A stretch of 64,000 nucleotides of DNA. Source: Gemmatimonadota bacterium (GTDB lineage Bacteria; Latescibacterota; UBA2968; UBA8231). The position numbers were made by a program, and so were the translations under genes. How positions within the stretch are numbered: the first letter of the stretch is position 1; each line of letters opens with the position of its first letter. Under the pieces are notes generated by a model. That model saw only the letters and a program-made list of their open reading frames with translations, did not search any database and was not told the DNA's origin. The DNA is taken from contig JABHFS010000001.1 in assembly GCA_018672475.1 (NCBI GenBank), positions 1-64,000 on the forward strand. The letters run 5' to 3'. Below are positions 7,207-16,634 of this stretch, one piece after another.

Positions 7207-8067
7207 ATGAAATGGATGGTAAAGGGTGTTTTGGTGGCGGCAATTTGTTGTGTTGTTGTCCCGGCCCAGGCTTGGTGGGGGGGTGGGCATGGGATTTTGA
7301 CCGAGGGGGCGGTGTTGGCTTTGCCAGAGGAGGTGCCGGCGTTTTTTAGGGCGGGGGGGGCCGTTGCCAGTAATGTCGTCTTTGATCCCGATTTGTTTAA
7401 GAATCGCGGGGTGTCGACCTTGGACCATGCTGAGCACGGGGAGCACTATTTTGATTTAGAGTATTTAAAAGGGCGGGCGATACCGGCCAAGCGTTATGAT
7501 TTTATTGCATTGTGCCAGGAGCTAGACCTCGATCCCGAGCGGGTGGGTTTGGCGCCTTATTCTATCGCCGAGTGGACGGAGCGGCTGACCGTAGCTTTTG
7601 CCGAGCATCGGAAGTGGCCAGAGAATGAGACGGTGCAACAGAAGTGCCTGATCTATGCGGGTTTTATTGCGCATTATGCCGAAGATATCTGTCAGCCGCT
7701 GCACGCGACGGTACATTTCGACGGAATGAAGCAGGAGGATGGCACTAAGGTCGGCAAAGGGATTCACGAGGAAGTCGATTCGGCCGTGGAGCGCCTGGGG
7801 TTTACACCACAGGGTTTGGCGGCACAACAAGAGCCGGTGGCTTTTGATTCGCTGCTCGGCAGCGTTGTCGCCCAGATCGAGGAGAGCAATGGCATGGTCG
7901 ACGAGGTATATGCGCTGATGGGACAGTGGGAAGACGGCGAAAATTTCGAGGTTAGGGCTTTGGCGGAAGCTCGGGCACGGCGGGCTGTGGGGTTTACGGC
8001 GTCTCTTTATCTGACGGCGTGGCGCAACTCAGAGGCCATTCGGTTACCGGGATGGTTAGCGCGTTAA
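7207..8067 (+). CDS. Secreted zinc-dependent phospholipase C / S1-P1 nuclease family protein
   Basis: A signal peptide (MKWMVKGVLVAAICCVVVPAQA) would be cleaved to leave an N-terminal Trp (WWGGGH). This is the arrangement in zinc phospholipase C and P1 nuclease, where Trp1 binds zinc. Further trinuclear-zinc ligands are visible: GGGH, STLDHAEHGEHYFDLE, FIAHYAEDICQPLHAT and GIHEEVD. The mature enzyme of about 265 residues is normal length and should act outside the cytoplasmic membrane on phospholipids or single-stranded nucleic acids. The ATG at 7207 follows GGGTGGG; a GTG at 7195 is less likely. Confidence 0.85.
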   Translation: MKWMVKGVLVAAICCVVVPAQAWWGGGHGILTEGAVLALPEEVPAFFRAGGAVASNVVFDPDLFKNRGVSTLDHAEHGEHYFDLEYLKGRAIPAKRYDFIALCQELDLDPERVGLAPYSIAEWTERLTVAFAEHRKWPENETVQQKCLIYAGFIAHYAEDICQPLHATVHFDGMKQEDGTKVGKGIHEEVDSAVERLGFTPQGLAAQQEPVAFDSLLGSVVAQIEESNGMVDEVYALMGQWEDGENFEVRALAEARARRAVGFTASLYLTAWRNSEAIRLPGWLAR

Positions 8068-8086
8068 AAGGGGTGGAAAGAAGATG

Positions 8087-8128
8087 TGGGCAGCGGCCGG
8101 TTTGCAAGCGGAAGCCGGCCGCCGCCCA
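8087..8128. terminator. Long hairpin between convergent genes, probable bidirectional terminator
   Basis: gggc-a-gcggccgg (8088-8100) pairs with ccggccgc-c-gccc (8115-8127) with one A/C mismatch and a 14-nt loop. It lies between the converging phospholipase/nuclease and enolase-superfamily genes. There is no clean T run on either side, so termination is inferred from position and stability. Confidence 0.5.
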
Positions 8129-8145
8129 TGTTCTAAAACGATTCT

Positions 8146-9279
8146 TTAAAGGCTGAGACTGAAACCTTCGGGGTCGGCAATTCCTTGCGCGAATATGCGC
8201 TCTTCGATGGCGAGACCGGCCCCGGGCGTGTCGGGCACGTGCAGGATCGAGTTTTGCAATTTCCAGCCATCTTCGATCAAGCCGGGCATGGTCGCCGGTG
8301 CGGCTTCCAAGAGGCAATAATTGGGCGTTGACGCGGCGAAGTGGGCGTGGTGGTAGCGCTCGATGTAGGAACCCCAGCAGTGCGGGGCGCAAGCCACGTC
8401 CCACTGTTCGAGCTTGGCGGCCGTTGCGCGCCACCAGGTCAATCCCTTAATACGAAAATCGTGTTGCACCACGTCGATTAGGCCTTTTTCGACCATATCG
8501 AAGAAATTGGGCGGTGGCGAGAATTCGCCATCGGCGATCAGCGTGTCCCAATCGTTTTCGACGATGTGTTCCTTGAGAGCCAGGTTAAGCGGGGCGTCTT
8601 CAGCAAAGGGCTCTTCAAACCAGTAGATGCCTACGTCGGCACAGGCGTCCAACAGGGCGATGGCGGTGTTGAGCGTATTGCCCATGTTGGCGTCGATGAG
8701 GATCTTGGCGTTAGGCCCAGCGGCTTCGCGCACGGTGCGGATGACCAATTCATCGCGTTTTAGGCCTTCGCCTTGCGGCATCCAGCGGGCGCCGCGCCCG
8801 ACCTTGATTTTAAAATTCAGGTAGCCGTGCTCTTGGCCGGTGGCTACTTCCTTATAGAAGATGTCTTTGACCTCTGATTCGTCTTCGGCTTCGAGGTCGT
8901 CGATATAAATTGAGCCGTCGTAGACTTCGACCTGGCGTTTGCCGCGTGCGCCGAGCAGGCGGTAGAGCGGCAGTTGCATCATGCGTGCGACCAGGTCCCA
9001 TAAGGGCAGGTCGATGGGCAGGCCCGATTCGAGACTGCCTTCGGGCAATGCGAAGATCTCACTGACCTCTTTGCCGAGGAAGCCTTGTGCTTCTTCGGCG
9101 TTGATACGGGACCAGCCCAAGCCCCAGGCACCGTTGTCGTTGGTGATTTTAACAATAGGATCGGTGACTTTAGCGCCATGGGTAGGGATGCGGGCGTTAT
9201 AGCCGATTGAGCGCGGGCGGGTGCCGCGTAGGATGCATTTTTCTATGCGGGTTATTTTTCCTTTGGGTACTTCGTGCAC
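8146..9279 (-). CDS. Enolase-superfamily (mandelate racemase/muconate lactonizing-like) enzyme
   Basis: Enolase-superfamily enzymes abstract the alpha-proton of a carboxylate, often as sugar-acid dehydratases. The capping domain is followed by a barrel with a KxK motif (LNFKIKVGRGARW), metal ligands in AKILIDANMGNT and IYWFEEPFAED, a third ligand region LIADGEFSPP, and a C-terminal ACAPHCWGS. Start: GTG at 9279 with AAGGAG 8 bp upstream, giving VHEVPKGKITRIEKC. The frame is open further upstream, but that part overlaps the preceding gene. The upstream DUF3179 gene ends 13 bp before, so the pair is an operon. Acid-sugar dehydratase is the likeliest role; the exact substrate is unknown. Confidence 0.88.
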   Translation of the reverse strand: MHEVPKGKITRIEKCILRGTRPRSIGYNARIPTHGAKVTDPIVKITNDNGAWGLGWSRINAEEAQGFLGKEVSEIFALPEGSLESGLPIDLPLWDLVARMMQLPLYRLLGARGKRQVEVYDGSIYIDDLEAEDESEVKDIFYKEVATGQEHGYLNFKIKVGRGARWMPQGEGLKRDELVIRTVREAAGPNAKILIDANMGNTLNTAIALLDACADVGIYWFEEPFAEDAPLNLALKEHIVENDWDTLIADGEFSPPPNFFDMVEKGLIDVVQHDFRIKGLTWWRATAAKLEQWDVACAPHCWGSYIERYHHAHFAASTPNYCLLEAAPATMPGLIEDGWKLQNSILHVPDTPGAGLAIEERIFAQGIADPEGFSLSL

Positions 9280-9292
9280 GGATAGACTCCTT

Positions 9293-10393
9293 TTAGCGCG
9301 AGGGTAAAATTCCTTCGCCTTGCCATGTTTTTGTTTCGGGCCAATAGGCCGACCAGCCAAACCACATCGAATTATAAGCCGCTAACTGGGTTAGTCGTGC
9401 ACCTTTGAACGGGCCGGATATGGCCTGGCCTAGCATATTCCATTCGCTACCGGTCTCCGTGTCTATCAGGGCGAGGGGCAAGCCATCCTCGCGGTCGTGG
9501 GCCAGGAAAGTAAGTACTTGGTCACCAACGGTGCGACTATAGGGAATGGCGGTGGCGCTTTTTCGGTCGAAGATCACGAGCAGATCCCGATCACCGACGC
9601 GGTCGTTAATCGCGGCGGTCGCGGGCATTTTGCCGAAGGGATAGGCTTTACTCTCCTCGGCAAAGCGAAGCCCCAAGACCATTTCTTTAGCCGCCAGCTT
9701 TTCGTTTACCGGCGATGTGGTGGGGTCAAAAATAATCATCTGGTGGTCGTTGCGGTAGTTGCCGTACGGATAGCGAGAATAGTCTTCTATGGGGTAGAGG
9801 TTGCGGATATAGATGGGGTAGTGGTCAAGGCCGGTTGCCGCTTGTGCGATGGTGGTCTCGGGGTGCATTTTGCGCCACAGGCCCCAGGTGGTTTCGACCA
9901 CGGGCATCAGCGTTAGACTTTGCCCTCGCTGGTCTTCGCCGATATTGGCGTAGATCATCTGGGGGTAGAGTGCCTCTTCGTCGTTGCGGTCGTACATGAC
10001 TAGGTTGCTGTTGAGCAGCAGGCCGGAGACACCGAGTTCGATTTGCGAACTGTCGGGCGCGGTGCCGTCGAAGACCAGGCCGGTGCTGGTCAACGGGCAG
10101 AACGTCACGCAGATATAGCGGCCGCCGAGCCGATCGTTGATGACCTCGTGTTTCCAACCGAGGTTGTGCGGATAGGCCCGGGCCACGCCCTTGACGACGA
10201 CGCCGAGGACGAGGTCGGCGTCGGTGAGGTAGTGAGCGTTGGCGGGGGTGACGGGTATGGGGTTGCTCATTGCCGGAATTCCGTCGCGCGGTATGCCGCC
10301 TGAGCGCAAATGACGGGGGAGTTCGTTGAGGCGGTCGTAGATGTCGGCGTCGAGCGGCACGGCGAAGAAGACGAGGGCGAGTAGAATAGACAT
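9293..10393 (-). CDS. Exported DUF3179 domain protein
   Basis: 366 residues with a short N-terminal hydrophobic segment (MSILLALVFFAVPLDA) acting as a signal peptide or anchor. The body carries DUF3179 hallmarks: DLVLGVVVKGVARAYPH with WKHEVINDRLGG, VTFCPLTSTGLVFD, ELGVSGLLLNSNLVMYDR, the second-half repeat VLGLRFAEESKAYPFGKM, and a C-terminal SMWFGWSAYWPET. The biochemical function of DUF3179 is not known. AAGGAAA precedes the ATG. It sits upstream of the enolase-superfamily gene and downstream of a sulfatase on the same strand. Confidence 0.88.
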   Translation of the reverse strand: MSILLALVFFAVPLDADIYDRLNELPRHLRSGGIPRDGIPAMSNPIPVTPANAHYLTDADLVLGVVVKGVARAYPHNLGWKHEVINDRLGGRYICVTFCPLTSTGLVFDGTAPDSSQIELGVSGLLLNSNLVMYDRNDEEALYPQMIYANIGEDQRGQSLTLMPVVETTWGLWRKMHPETTIAQAATGLDHYPIYIRNLYPIEDYSRYPYGNYRNDHQMIIFDPTTSPVNEKLAAKEMVLGLRFAEESKAYPFGKMPATAAINDRVGDRDLLVIFDRKSATAIPYSRTVGDQVLTFLAHDREDGLPLALIDTETGSEWNMLGQAISGPFKGARLTQLAAYNSMWFGWSAYWPETKTWQGEGILPSR

Positions 10394-10490
10394 CGTGTAT
10401 TTCCTTTGCAGAATAGGTCTATGGAATCACGTATAGATAGTCAGAACTATCGCGATTTGTCGTGAAATATCCTCTCCTATTGTATAATAC

Positions 10491-12041
10491 TCATGAAAAG
10501 TCTTCGGTCGGTTGTGAGCTGACGACCTCGCCCTCGTAGAGCGCCGTGTCCGCTTCTACTAGTTTGCCATCGCCGCGCAGGATTTGATTCGGCGTACGGC
10601 ATTCGACGCGGGCGGGAAAACGCTCGGCGAGTTCGGCGACCTGCTCTTTGCGCTGGACCTCGGCCTCGGCGAAGCTAAAGCCCTTAAGCACGGCATCTTT
10701 CAGATCGGCCAGATCCTGCGCGACATCACCTTGCGCTTTATCCACCAGATTGACCTGCTCATCCGGGTCCTCCTGCAGGTCAAAGGCCAGGTCATCGCAA
10801 TCGCGGAAAGCCACATATTTATAACGCGCGTCGCGGATCATGCGAAACTCGGTGCCTGCACCCCAGCGCGGGACAACGGATTCGGTGATAACGCCGGGGC
10901 GGTTCTCTAATGCGGGACAAGAATCTCCACGCACTGCAGGGCTGAGATCTACGCCGTCGAGTCCGTTGGCCAAAGGCGTGCCGGACAGACCGCAGAGGGT
11001 TGGGTAGATATCGGCGAGGCTGGCGGGGGCGATGATTGCGCTGGCCGCTATTTCGCCGCGGCGGTGTTCGGGCGTCGAGATGATCAGCGGCACTCTGGCC
11101 GAGGCCTCGTGCCAGGTGTTTTTCCAGAATAGACCATGCTCACCGCACAGCTCGCCGTGGTCGGAAGTGTAGATGATCACGGTGTTCTCGAGCGCCCCGT
11201 CGCGTTGTAATTGTGCGAGGAAGTCACCGAGGATCTCGTCGAGAAAATCGACGCAGGCGAAGTAGGCCGCGCGCGCCTTCATCATTTCGGCTTCGTCGAT
11301 TTCTTCGGTGCGGAAACCTCTGATCGCGCCGAGGGTCATTGGATGCTCGGCGCTGTCGCCCCCGCGCCGCACACGAGGCGGTGTGACACCATCGGGCAAA
11401 TAGCGGTCGAGGTGGCGGCTAGGCGCGGTTAGCGGAAAATGCGGACGGCTAAAAGAAGCGTAGAGCAGCCAGGGCTGGTCTGGGTTTTGGTGGCGTTGTT
11501 GGCGCAGCCAGGCGGTGGATTCACGGGCGACGATCTGTTCTTGCAGCATTGACTCTGGTATTTGGCTCAGGCCGGCGTCTTGCGTGCGCGAGCGCATATC
11601 CATGCCGGGGCGAGAGCCCTCCTCCTCGTAGAGGTCGAGTGGGTCAAATTGGTGCGCGCAGGGACCGCCGAAGTCGCCGTAGGGGCGGTGCTGAAAACCG
11701 GCGAGTTGCCGCGAGCCGCCCAGGTGTAATTTGCCGACATTACAGGTGGCATAGCCGTGCTCGCCGAGGTGGTTGGCGAAGGTCGGGTTTTCGGGGGGGA
11801 GGATCGACTTGTTGTTCCAGGCGCCGGCGCGGTGCGCGTGTCGGCCCGAGAGCATCGCGATACGACTCGGGCTGCATAGCGGCATCTGGCAATAGGCCGA
11901 CTCGAAATGCGCGCCCTGGGCGATCAGGCCGTCGAGCGTGGGGGTGTGGCAGGGCTCGCCGCCTTTTTCGCGTGGGCGAGCGGACAAAAAGCGGTAGGAG
12001 TGCTCGTCGGATTGCAGCAGGAGGATATTTGGACGGGGCAT
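10491..12041 (-). CDS. Formylglycine-dependent sulfatase
   Basis: A 516-residue sulfatase hydrolysing sulfate esters. The N-terminal metal site is NILLLQSDEHSYRFLS. The formylglycine signature CSPSRIAMLSGRHAHRAG is intact, with Cys to be oxidised by a formylglycine-generating enzyme. NVGKLHLGG supplies the conserved Lys/His, and VIIYTSDHGELCGEHGLFWKNTWHEASARVPLII supplies the second metal site and following helix. No signal peptide is evident. GAGGCTC lies upstream of the ATG. Unlike the sulfatase-like gene at 1-1157, this one should be catalytically competent. Choline-sulfatase-like or sugar-sulfate substrates are possible; specificity is not readable. Confidence 0.93.
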   Translation of the reverse strand: MPRPNILLLQSDEHSYRFLSARPREKGGEPCHTPTLDGLIAQGAHFESAYCQMPLCSPSRIAMLSGRHAHRAGAWNNKSILPPENPTFANHLGEHGYATCNVGKLHLGGSRQLAGFQHRPYGDFGGPCAHQFDPLDLYEEEGSRPGMDMRSRTQDAGLSQIPESMLQEQIVARESTAWLRQQRHQNPDQPWLLYASFSRPHFPLTAPSRHLDRYLPDGVTPPRVRRGGDSAEHPMTLGAIRGFRTEEIDEAEMMKARAAYFACVDFLDEILGDFLAQLQRDGALENTVIIYTSDHGELCGEHGLFWKNTWHEASARVPLIISTPEHRRGEIAASAIIAPASLADIYPTLCGLSGTPLANGLDGVDLSPAVRGDSCPALENRPGVITESVVPRWGAGTEFRMIRDARYKYVAFRDCDDLAFDLQEDPDEQVNLVDKAQGDVAQDLADLKDAVLKGFSFAEAEVQRKEQVAELAERFPARVECRTPNQILRGDGKLVEADTALYEGEVVSSQPTEDFS

Positions 12042-12190
12042 AAATCGAGCCTCACTGGTTGGGATGCGGATTTGCGTCCATTTTGAAGATGTTATGGATA
12101 GAATCGATGTTTAGTTTAGTTGCAGGCTAATGTAGGGATTGGCCATAGACGCCCCAAATCCGAGGACTTAGCATGACAGTTATCGCATAG

Positions 12191-13186
12191 ATGAAAAAAG
12201 TAGCTCAATACATTTTTAGTATCGGTCTGACCTTGCTCTTTGGTTATCTGGCGTTGGCCGGCGTCGAATTTTCCGCGTTGTGGCAGACCGTACAAGAGGT
12301 TACCGCGCAGAGCGTCATTTTCATCGTGGCGATTACGCTGGTGCGGATCGGGTTGCGCACTTGGCGGTGGCAGATGATGATGCGCAGTTTTGCCGGCCAT
12401 ATCGGCTATGTGGTGACGTATCTGGCGGTGGCGATATGTTATGCGGCCAATGTCGTGGTACCTCGATCTGGGGATATTTTGCGGGCGGTCCTGCTCGGCT
12501 GGTCGGACCGCGCGGCGGTCGGGCCGCTGTTGGGGTCGGTCGCCGCCGAACGGGTTTTTGACGTACTGCTATTGGCGTTGTTGGCCGGATCCGTCTTTAC
12601 TTTGCTCGCCCCGCAGCATATGTCGGTCTACCCGCAATTGGCGTGGTCGATACCGCTGGTGATTGTCGCGGCGGGCCTGCTCTTGCTGTTGATGTCGCTA
12701 TTTGCCGCCGGGCGTTTTGCTCTGGTTGTGCGCCTGGTTGGGCGGATCTCCCCACGACTCGGCGCGCTGGTCGAGCCGCATATCGCGGCCGTTGCGCAGG
12801 GGATGGATTCGCTGCGCCGGCCGCGGCAATACGCCGCTATCGCCGGGGTCTCGTTACTGTTGCACCTGAGCTATGCGGGGCTGATCTATGTGGGCTATTG
12901 GGGGATGGGGCTGACGGCCGCGTATGGCTTGGGTGTCGAGGCCGCGTTGTTGACCATGGTAGTCTCGGCGGTATCTTTTTTTGTGCCGACGCCAGCCGGC
13001 ATTGGGCCTTTTCACTTCTTCTTTAAAGAAGCGCTTACCACTTTTTACGCTGTGCCGCCGACCGAGGCGTTGGCTTGCGCGACGGTCGTCCACGCAACGT
13101 ATAACTTAACGTATCTAGTGGCGGGTGGACTGGCGGCCCTTGCGGTGCAGGGGCGGCGCTGGTGGCAGGATCGAAGCACTGCGTAA
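12191..13186 (+). CDS. YbhN/LPG-synthase-TM family membrane protein (UPF0104)
   Basis: 331 residues with about eight membrane helices. It belongs to the lysylphosphatidylglycerol synthase transmembrane/YbhN family of likely lipid flippases or glycosylation helpers. Seen: VRIGLRTWRWQMMMRSF, AICYAANVVVPRSGDILRAVLLG (the conserved Pro-Arg-x-Gly-Asp-x-x-Arg), GSVAAERVFDVLLLALL, and FVPTPAGIGPFHFFFKEAL near the C-terminus. It lacks the soluble C-terminal GNAT domain of MprF, so it is the membrane part alone. It is divergently oriented from the sulfatase across 149 bp. Confidence 0.85.
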   Translation: MKKVAQYIFSIGLTLLFGYLALAGVEFSALWQTVQEVTAQSVIFIVAITLVRIGLRTWRWQMMMRSFAGHIGYVVTYLAVAICYAANVVVPRSGDILRAVLLGWSDRAAVGPLLGSVAAERVFDVLLLALLAGSVFTLLAPQHMSVYPQLAWSIPLVIVAAGLLLLLMSLFAAGRFALVVRLVGRISPRLGALVEPHIAAVAQGMDSLRRPRQYAAIAGVSLLLHLSYAGLIYVGYWGMGLTAAYGLGVEAALLTMVVSAVSFFVPTPAGIGPFHFFFKEALTTFYAVPPTEALACATVVHATYNLTYLVAGGLAALAVQGRRWWQDRSTA

Positions 13187-13396
13187 AGGCACCATAGCCG
13201 GTTTGCGATAAGGTCGCGAATTATTTAGGAAGTCAGCTTATAAAACGATAAATGCGAATATCAAGATTTATTGATTTATAAAATGCGACACAAGGCAATG
13301 CGAAAATCAATTTGGTTTTCGCGACTCTTGCCTACACTATTTTATATATTCCAATATAAGAGCATTGAGTTCGGTGAAATTCAGGAGCTTGAGTCT

Positions 13397-13993
13397 ATGA
13401 TCCTACAAATATTGTTATCGCTGTCGATTGCCGGTGTCCTATCGGCCCAGACGCTCGCATTGCATCAGACTGGTTTGAGCGATTCTGGCGAGATCGAAAT
13501 TTCGGTCGTTGCTCAACTCAAGGGCACCATGGCGAGTGGTATCAGTTTTTATGTTGCGTTGCCCGAAGGGGTTTTTGAGGTGCTCGGGGTTGATCGGCCT
13601 TATGTGCAAGGGCCGCTATTGGCTCCCGCGGTAGAATTCATCAATAAGGCCATGCCCTTGGCAGAATCAATTGGCGCCCCTGCGGGCATGGTGATATTGC
13701 CCTATGCGGCTGTGCGCGGGGCGGGGGCCGATCGCGGCCGGACTGGCAAGGGGGTGGTTGCCCGTTTTTCGTTGCGCCCGCTGGCCCCGGGGCCCCAATG
13801 GGTGCGCTTGATCAGCACGCCGATTTACGAGAGCAAAATAGTCTTGCATGATGGGGTTGGAGAACAGGTTTTCCAGAATTTAGTCGATATCGAGTTGGGG
13901 GGGAGTGGGGCGGAACGAGAAAAGCGGGCCGGTGACGGTCGGCGCAGTTGGGCCGAGGTTAAGGCCGGGTGGTTAACGCCTGTGGCCCCATAG
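13397..13993 (+). CDS. Secreted protein of unknown function, possible cohesin-like beta-sandwich
   Basis: 198 residues from the ATG at 13397, which has AGGAG about 10 bp upstream and begins a signal peptide (MILQILLSLSIAGVLSAQT). The frame is open from 13271, but that part is AT-rich and lacks an RBS. The mature part alternates strand-like segments (EIEISVVAQLKG, ISFYVALPEGVFEVLGV, KGVVARFSLRPLAPG, QNLVDIELG). This resembles cohesin or related secreted beta-sandwiches in which an early 'function of time' strand pairs with a late 'rate' strand. That resemblance is by eye only. The charged C-terminus is low-complexity. Confidence 0.6.
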   Translation: MILQILLSLSIAGVLSAQTLALHQTGLSDSGEIEISVVAQLKGTMASGISFYVALPEGVFEVLGVDRPYVQGPLLAPAVEFINKAMPLAESIGAPAGMVILPYAAVRGAGADRGRTGKGVVARFSLRPLAPGPQWVRLISTPIYESKIVLHDGVGEQVFQNLVDIELGGSGAEREKRAGDGRRSWAEVKAGWLTPVAP

Positions 13994-14009
13994 GGCATAG
14001 GGCATAGGG
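13986..14009. repeat. Short tandem repeat catagggcatagggcataggg
   Basis: Three 7-bp units (catagg-g) sit between the secreted protein gene stop and the dCMP deaminase gene. Too short to assign a role. Confidence 0.7.
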
Positions 14010-14042
14010 CTAATGCGATTTTTTTCAACGGGAGATAGATAG

Positions 14043-14570
14043 ATGGGGACGGAGGTGAATGATAACCGGCCTGACTGGGACGAGTATTATATGCGTATCG
14101 CGATGGCGGTCCGTGCGCGTGCCAACTGCATGGGCAATCGCGTCGGGGCGATCTTGGTGCAGAACGACCGCATCATTTCGACCGGTTATAACGGCACTCC
14201 GCACAATATGGTTAATTGTCTCGACGGGGGGTGCGATCGCTGCGCGCACCGAGAAAAATACGCGTCGGGCAAGGATTATGACTTGTGTATCTGCGTGCAT
14301 GCCGAACAAAACGTGCTTTTGGCTGCGGCCCGATTCGGCATCGCGACGGAAGGGGCCGTTATGTATTCGACGATGCGCCCCTGCTTCGGCTGTACCAAGG
14401 AGATCCTCCAGGCCAGTATACGCGGGGTGTATTATCTGCACGATTGGGTCTATCCCAATATAGAGCGGCAAGCCGGGTACGAAGATTTGCAGTCCTTTTT
14501 GCCGGGCGGGGTTAATCCCGTCGCTTTGACGGATCCCGATGCGGTATGGGCGGTCTCGGCCTTGCGTTAG
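14043..14570 (+). CDS. dCMP/cytidine deaminase family protein (ComEB-like)
   Basis: A 175-residue zinc deaminase, probably converting dCMP to dUMP for thymidylate synthesis. The zinc site is complete: CVHAEQNVLLAAARFG supplies His and the catalytic Glu, and TMRPCFGCTKEILQASI supplies two Cys. The N-terminus has NRVGAILVQNDRIISTGYNGTPHN, matching dCMP deaminases. A CDGGCDRCAHREKYASG region has extra Cys/His, as in T4-like dCMP deaminases, and may hold a second structural zinc. GGGAG lies about 10 bp upstream of the ATG. An allosteric dCTP/dTTP site is known for the family but not visible here. Confidence 0.9.
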   Translation: MGTEVNDNRPDWDEYYMRIAMAVRARANCMGNRVGAILVQNDRIISTGYNGTPHNMVNCLDGGCDRCAHREKYASGKDYDLCICVHAEQNVLLAAARFGIATEGAVMYSTMRPCFGCTKEILQASIRGVYYLHDWVYPNIERQAGYEDLQSFLPGGVNPVALTDPDAVWAVSALR

Positions 14571-15153
14571 GACGGTTGATGCAGGTAGTCTATTGTCGGC
14601 AGGAGTATACCCGTCGCGGTCTGCCGACAGTCTTTAAGATGCTGTCCTTTGCTGAGTCGACCGACTTGGACGAGCTGTTTGCGGCCGATGCTTATCTCTG
14701 TGCGGCAGAGACCAGCGTGCAATTCTGCGCTTAAAATGATATTGCGGAATCGGGTGTGTGTGAGTCGGCGGTTTGGGACCACCCCGATCCAGCCTGATTT
14801 GCAGCGATGTGCAAGTGAACGAAGTCGCGCCGGATCGGCGCGACTGTTTGGCCGACATTCTAAGCCATATTGTCCCGCTGTCGGTTATGTCTTGTTATAT
14901 GCGAAGGCAAACCGGTAGCTTACGGGATCGGGGGCGCTTGTGGCTTATTTACAGGTCATGTGGGAGAATGACGCGGCTTGGCATTAATATACCCGTTTCA
15001 CTTTTTCCGAGGTCTATCGCAATTGGTATCGGATACGAGCGATTTAGCGTCGTCCGGGCTCTTTTATTGGCATTGGCAACAAGCAGGCATTTTTTTAATA
15101 TCTATGACCAAATTCTTGGTCTATAGCCATACAGATCGAAGAGAAAGACCTTT
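14571..15153. other. Intergenic region with two hairpins, no gene recognised
   Basis: About 580 bp without a convincing gene. A stem tgtcggcag/ctgccgaca lies around 14594-14630, soon after the deaminase stop. A perfect 9-bp stem agtcgcgcc/ggcgcgact (14823-14845, 5-nt loop) followed by gtttgg lies in the middle. Either could end transcription weakly. Short open frames in all phases lack RBS and recognisable domains. The distal part is AT-richer and probably holds the promoter of the next gene. Confidence 0.4.
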
Positions 15154-16626
15154 ATGTGCGGAGTCCTTGTTGTCAGTCTATGCCTTTTCGCGGTGGGAGC
15201 AGTTGGTGGTGAACCGATCGCGGTTGCGACGGTGGCCAGTAAACCGCAGCTCGATGGAGTCTTAGTTGAGTGGGGGGCTCCAGAGCGGATCGCGGTCGTC
15301 GCCGGTGGCGATCGGGTAGGTGTCCGTGGGGCGTTCACCAGCGACGAAGATCACGAGGCCGATGTCTATCTGATGTGGGACGCCGATTATATCTATGTCG
15401 CGGTCGCCGTTGTCGATGATATCATTGACGTCGCTCGGATCGAACCCGGTAAGAACGAGTGGAAGGGCCCTTCGGGCCAGCGCAAGGACAGGATGTTTTA
15501 TTACGATCATCTGAAGATCTTCTTGCGTGGGCCCGAGCGACCGTTAGGGCATAATCTTTGGCTGAGCCCGGCCGAAGGCACACCCTATTTCTGGGGGGGC
15601 AGTCAGCGCGGTAAGACCTCGGAGCGGGTGCCGGTTGAGGTGGGTGGGGCGATGCGGGACCACCTTTACACCTACGAAGTGGCTATCCCCTGGGCCTGGT
15701 TGAATCTTTATCCGCAACCCGATATGGTACTCGATGCGCTTTTTCTTCTGCCCGATTCGGATCTGCCGGGACAGGAGATCCGCAAAAAAGTGAAGGAGGG
15801 CAACAAATGGGTCTGGTGGCAGGGCAAAGTGCAGCTCAAAGGGCGGCCGCCCGGTTTGAAAGAGCGGCCAAAGGAACAGGTCGTTGAAGAGGAGATCGCG
15901 AAGATGGCCCGCGAGATTACGGTGCCAAAAGTAAAAGTCGCACCGGCGGTGCCTGAAGCGGTAGCCAAACAAGAGGTGCCCGCCGCAGCCGATCAGGCGA
16001 GTGTTGCGGCAGGTGCCGCTGCTTCGGTTGCCATGGACGGATCGGCAGGAACAGCGGTTGCCGTGGAGGTGCTGACGGGCGCGGGAAACGCGCAATCTTC
16101 ATCGATATCTACAATTACCTCACAGCTGAACCGCCGTCTCTTGGCCCGGGAGGCGGAGGCCTCCGCAGCGCCGGCTTGGGCCCAGGCGCTCAATAATGAC
16201 CGGGATATCTCCAGTGCCCAGGTCGATTCGCTCTACTATCGCTTGATCTTTACGCTCAAGCGGTTGACGGCCGAGAATATCAACGCCCGCACCGACGGTT
16301 TGGTGATGGATATCGCCGAATACGCCGGTGTTTGGCGAGCGCAGGCGCAGGTTTTCTTGCAAGCGTTGCTCACTGACGCGATTGCAGATCTTCCCAATGA
16401 GGAGGGGCGATTGCGGCCGCAGATTTCGGCGGCGGCGATAGCGGCCGGTGTAGACGGCGACAAGGCCCTGCGAATGGTGCAGACCCTCTGCCGCCAGATG
16501 TTGAAAGTTTATGTTGATGGGAAGGTCTCACTGTCGGAAACGTTGCTCGACAAGGCTCGGCGGCGGGCGAAATTATCCGAAGATGAGACGCGGGCCCTGC
16601 TTGTCGAACTAGCGCGTGAAAGGTAA
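15154..16626 (+). CDS. Exported protein with CBM9-like carbohydrate-binding domain
   Basis: 490 residues. A signal peptide (CGVLVVSLCLFAVGAVGG) leads into a CBM9/DOMON-like sandwich at about residues 25-220: KPQLDGVLVEWG, HEADVYLMWDADYIYVAVAVVDD, YYDHLKIFLRG, YTYEVAIPWAWLNLYPQPDMVL. Such domains bind glycans at the cell surface. Then comes a Lys/Glu- and Ala/Val-rich linker (about 225-320). A helical C-terminal region of about 160 residues (SSAQVDSLYYRLIFTLKRL, LRMVQTLCRQMLKVYVDGKV) follows that I do not recognise. It may be a sensor or scaffold rather than an enzyme. No catalytic motif is seen. Confidence 0.72.
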   Translation: MCGVLVVSLCLFAVGAVGGEPIAVATVASKPQLDGVLVEWGAPERIAVVAGGDRVGVRGAFTSDEDHEADVYLMWDADYIYVAVAVVDDIIDVARIEPGKNEWKGPSGQRKDRMFYYDHLKIFLRGPERPLGHNLWLSPAEGTPYFWGGSQRGKTSERVPVEVGGAMRDHLYTYEVAIPWAWLNLYPQPDMVLDALFLLPDSDLPGQEIRKKVKEGNKWVWWQGKVQLKGRPPGLKERPKEQVVEEEIAKMAREITVPKVKVAPAVPEAVAKQEVPAAADQASVAAGAAASVAMDGSAGTAVAVEVLTGAGNAQSSSISTITSQLNRRLLAREAEASAAPAWAQALNNDRDISSAQVDSLYYRLIFTLKRLTAENINARTDGLVMDIAEYAGVWRAQAQVFLQALLTDAIADLPNEEGRLRPQISAAAIAAGVDGDKALRMVQTLCRQMLKVYVDGKVSLSETLLDKARRRAKLSEDETRALLVELARER

Positions 16627-16634
16627 CACGGTCT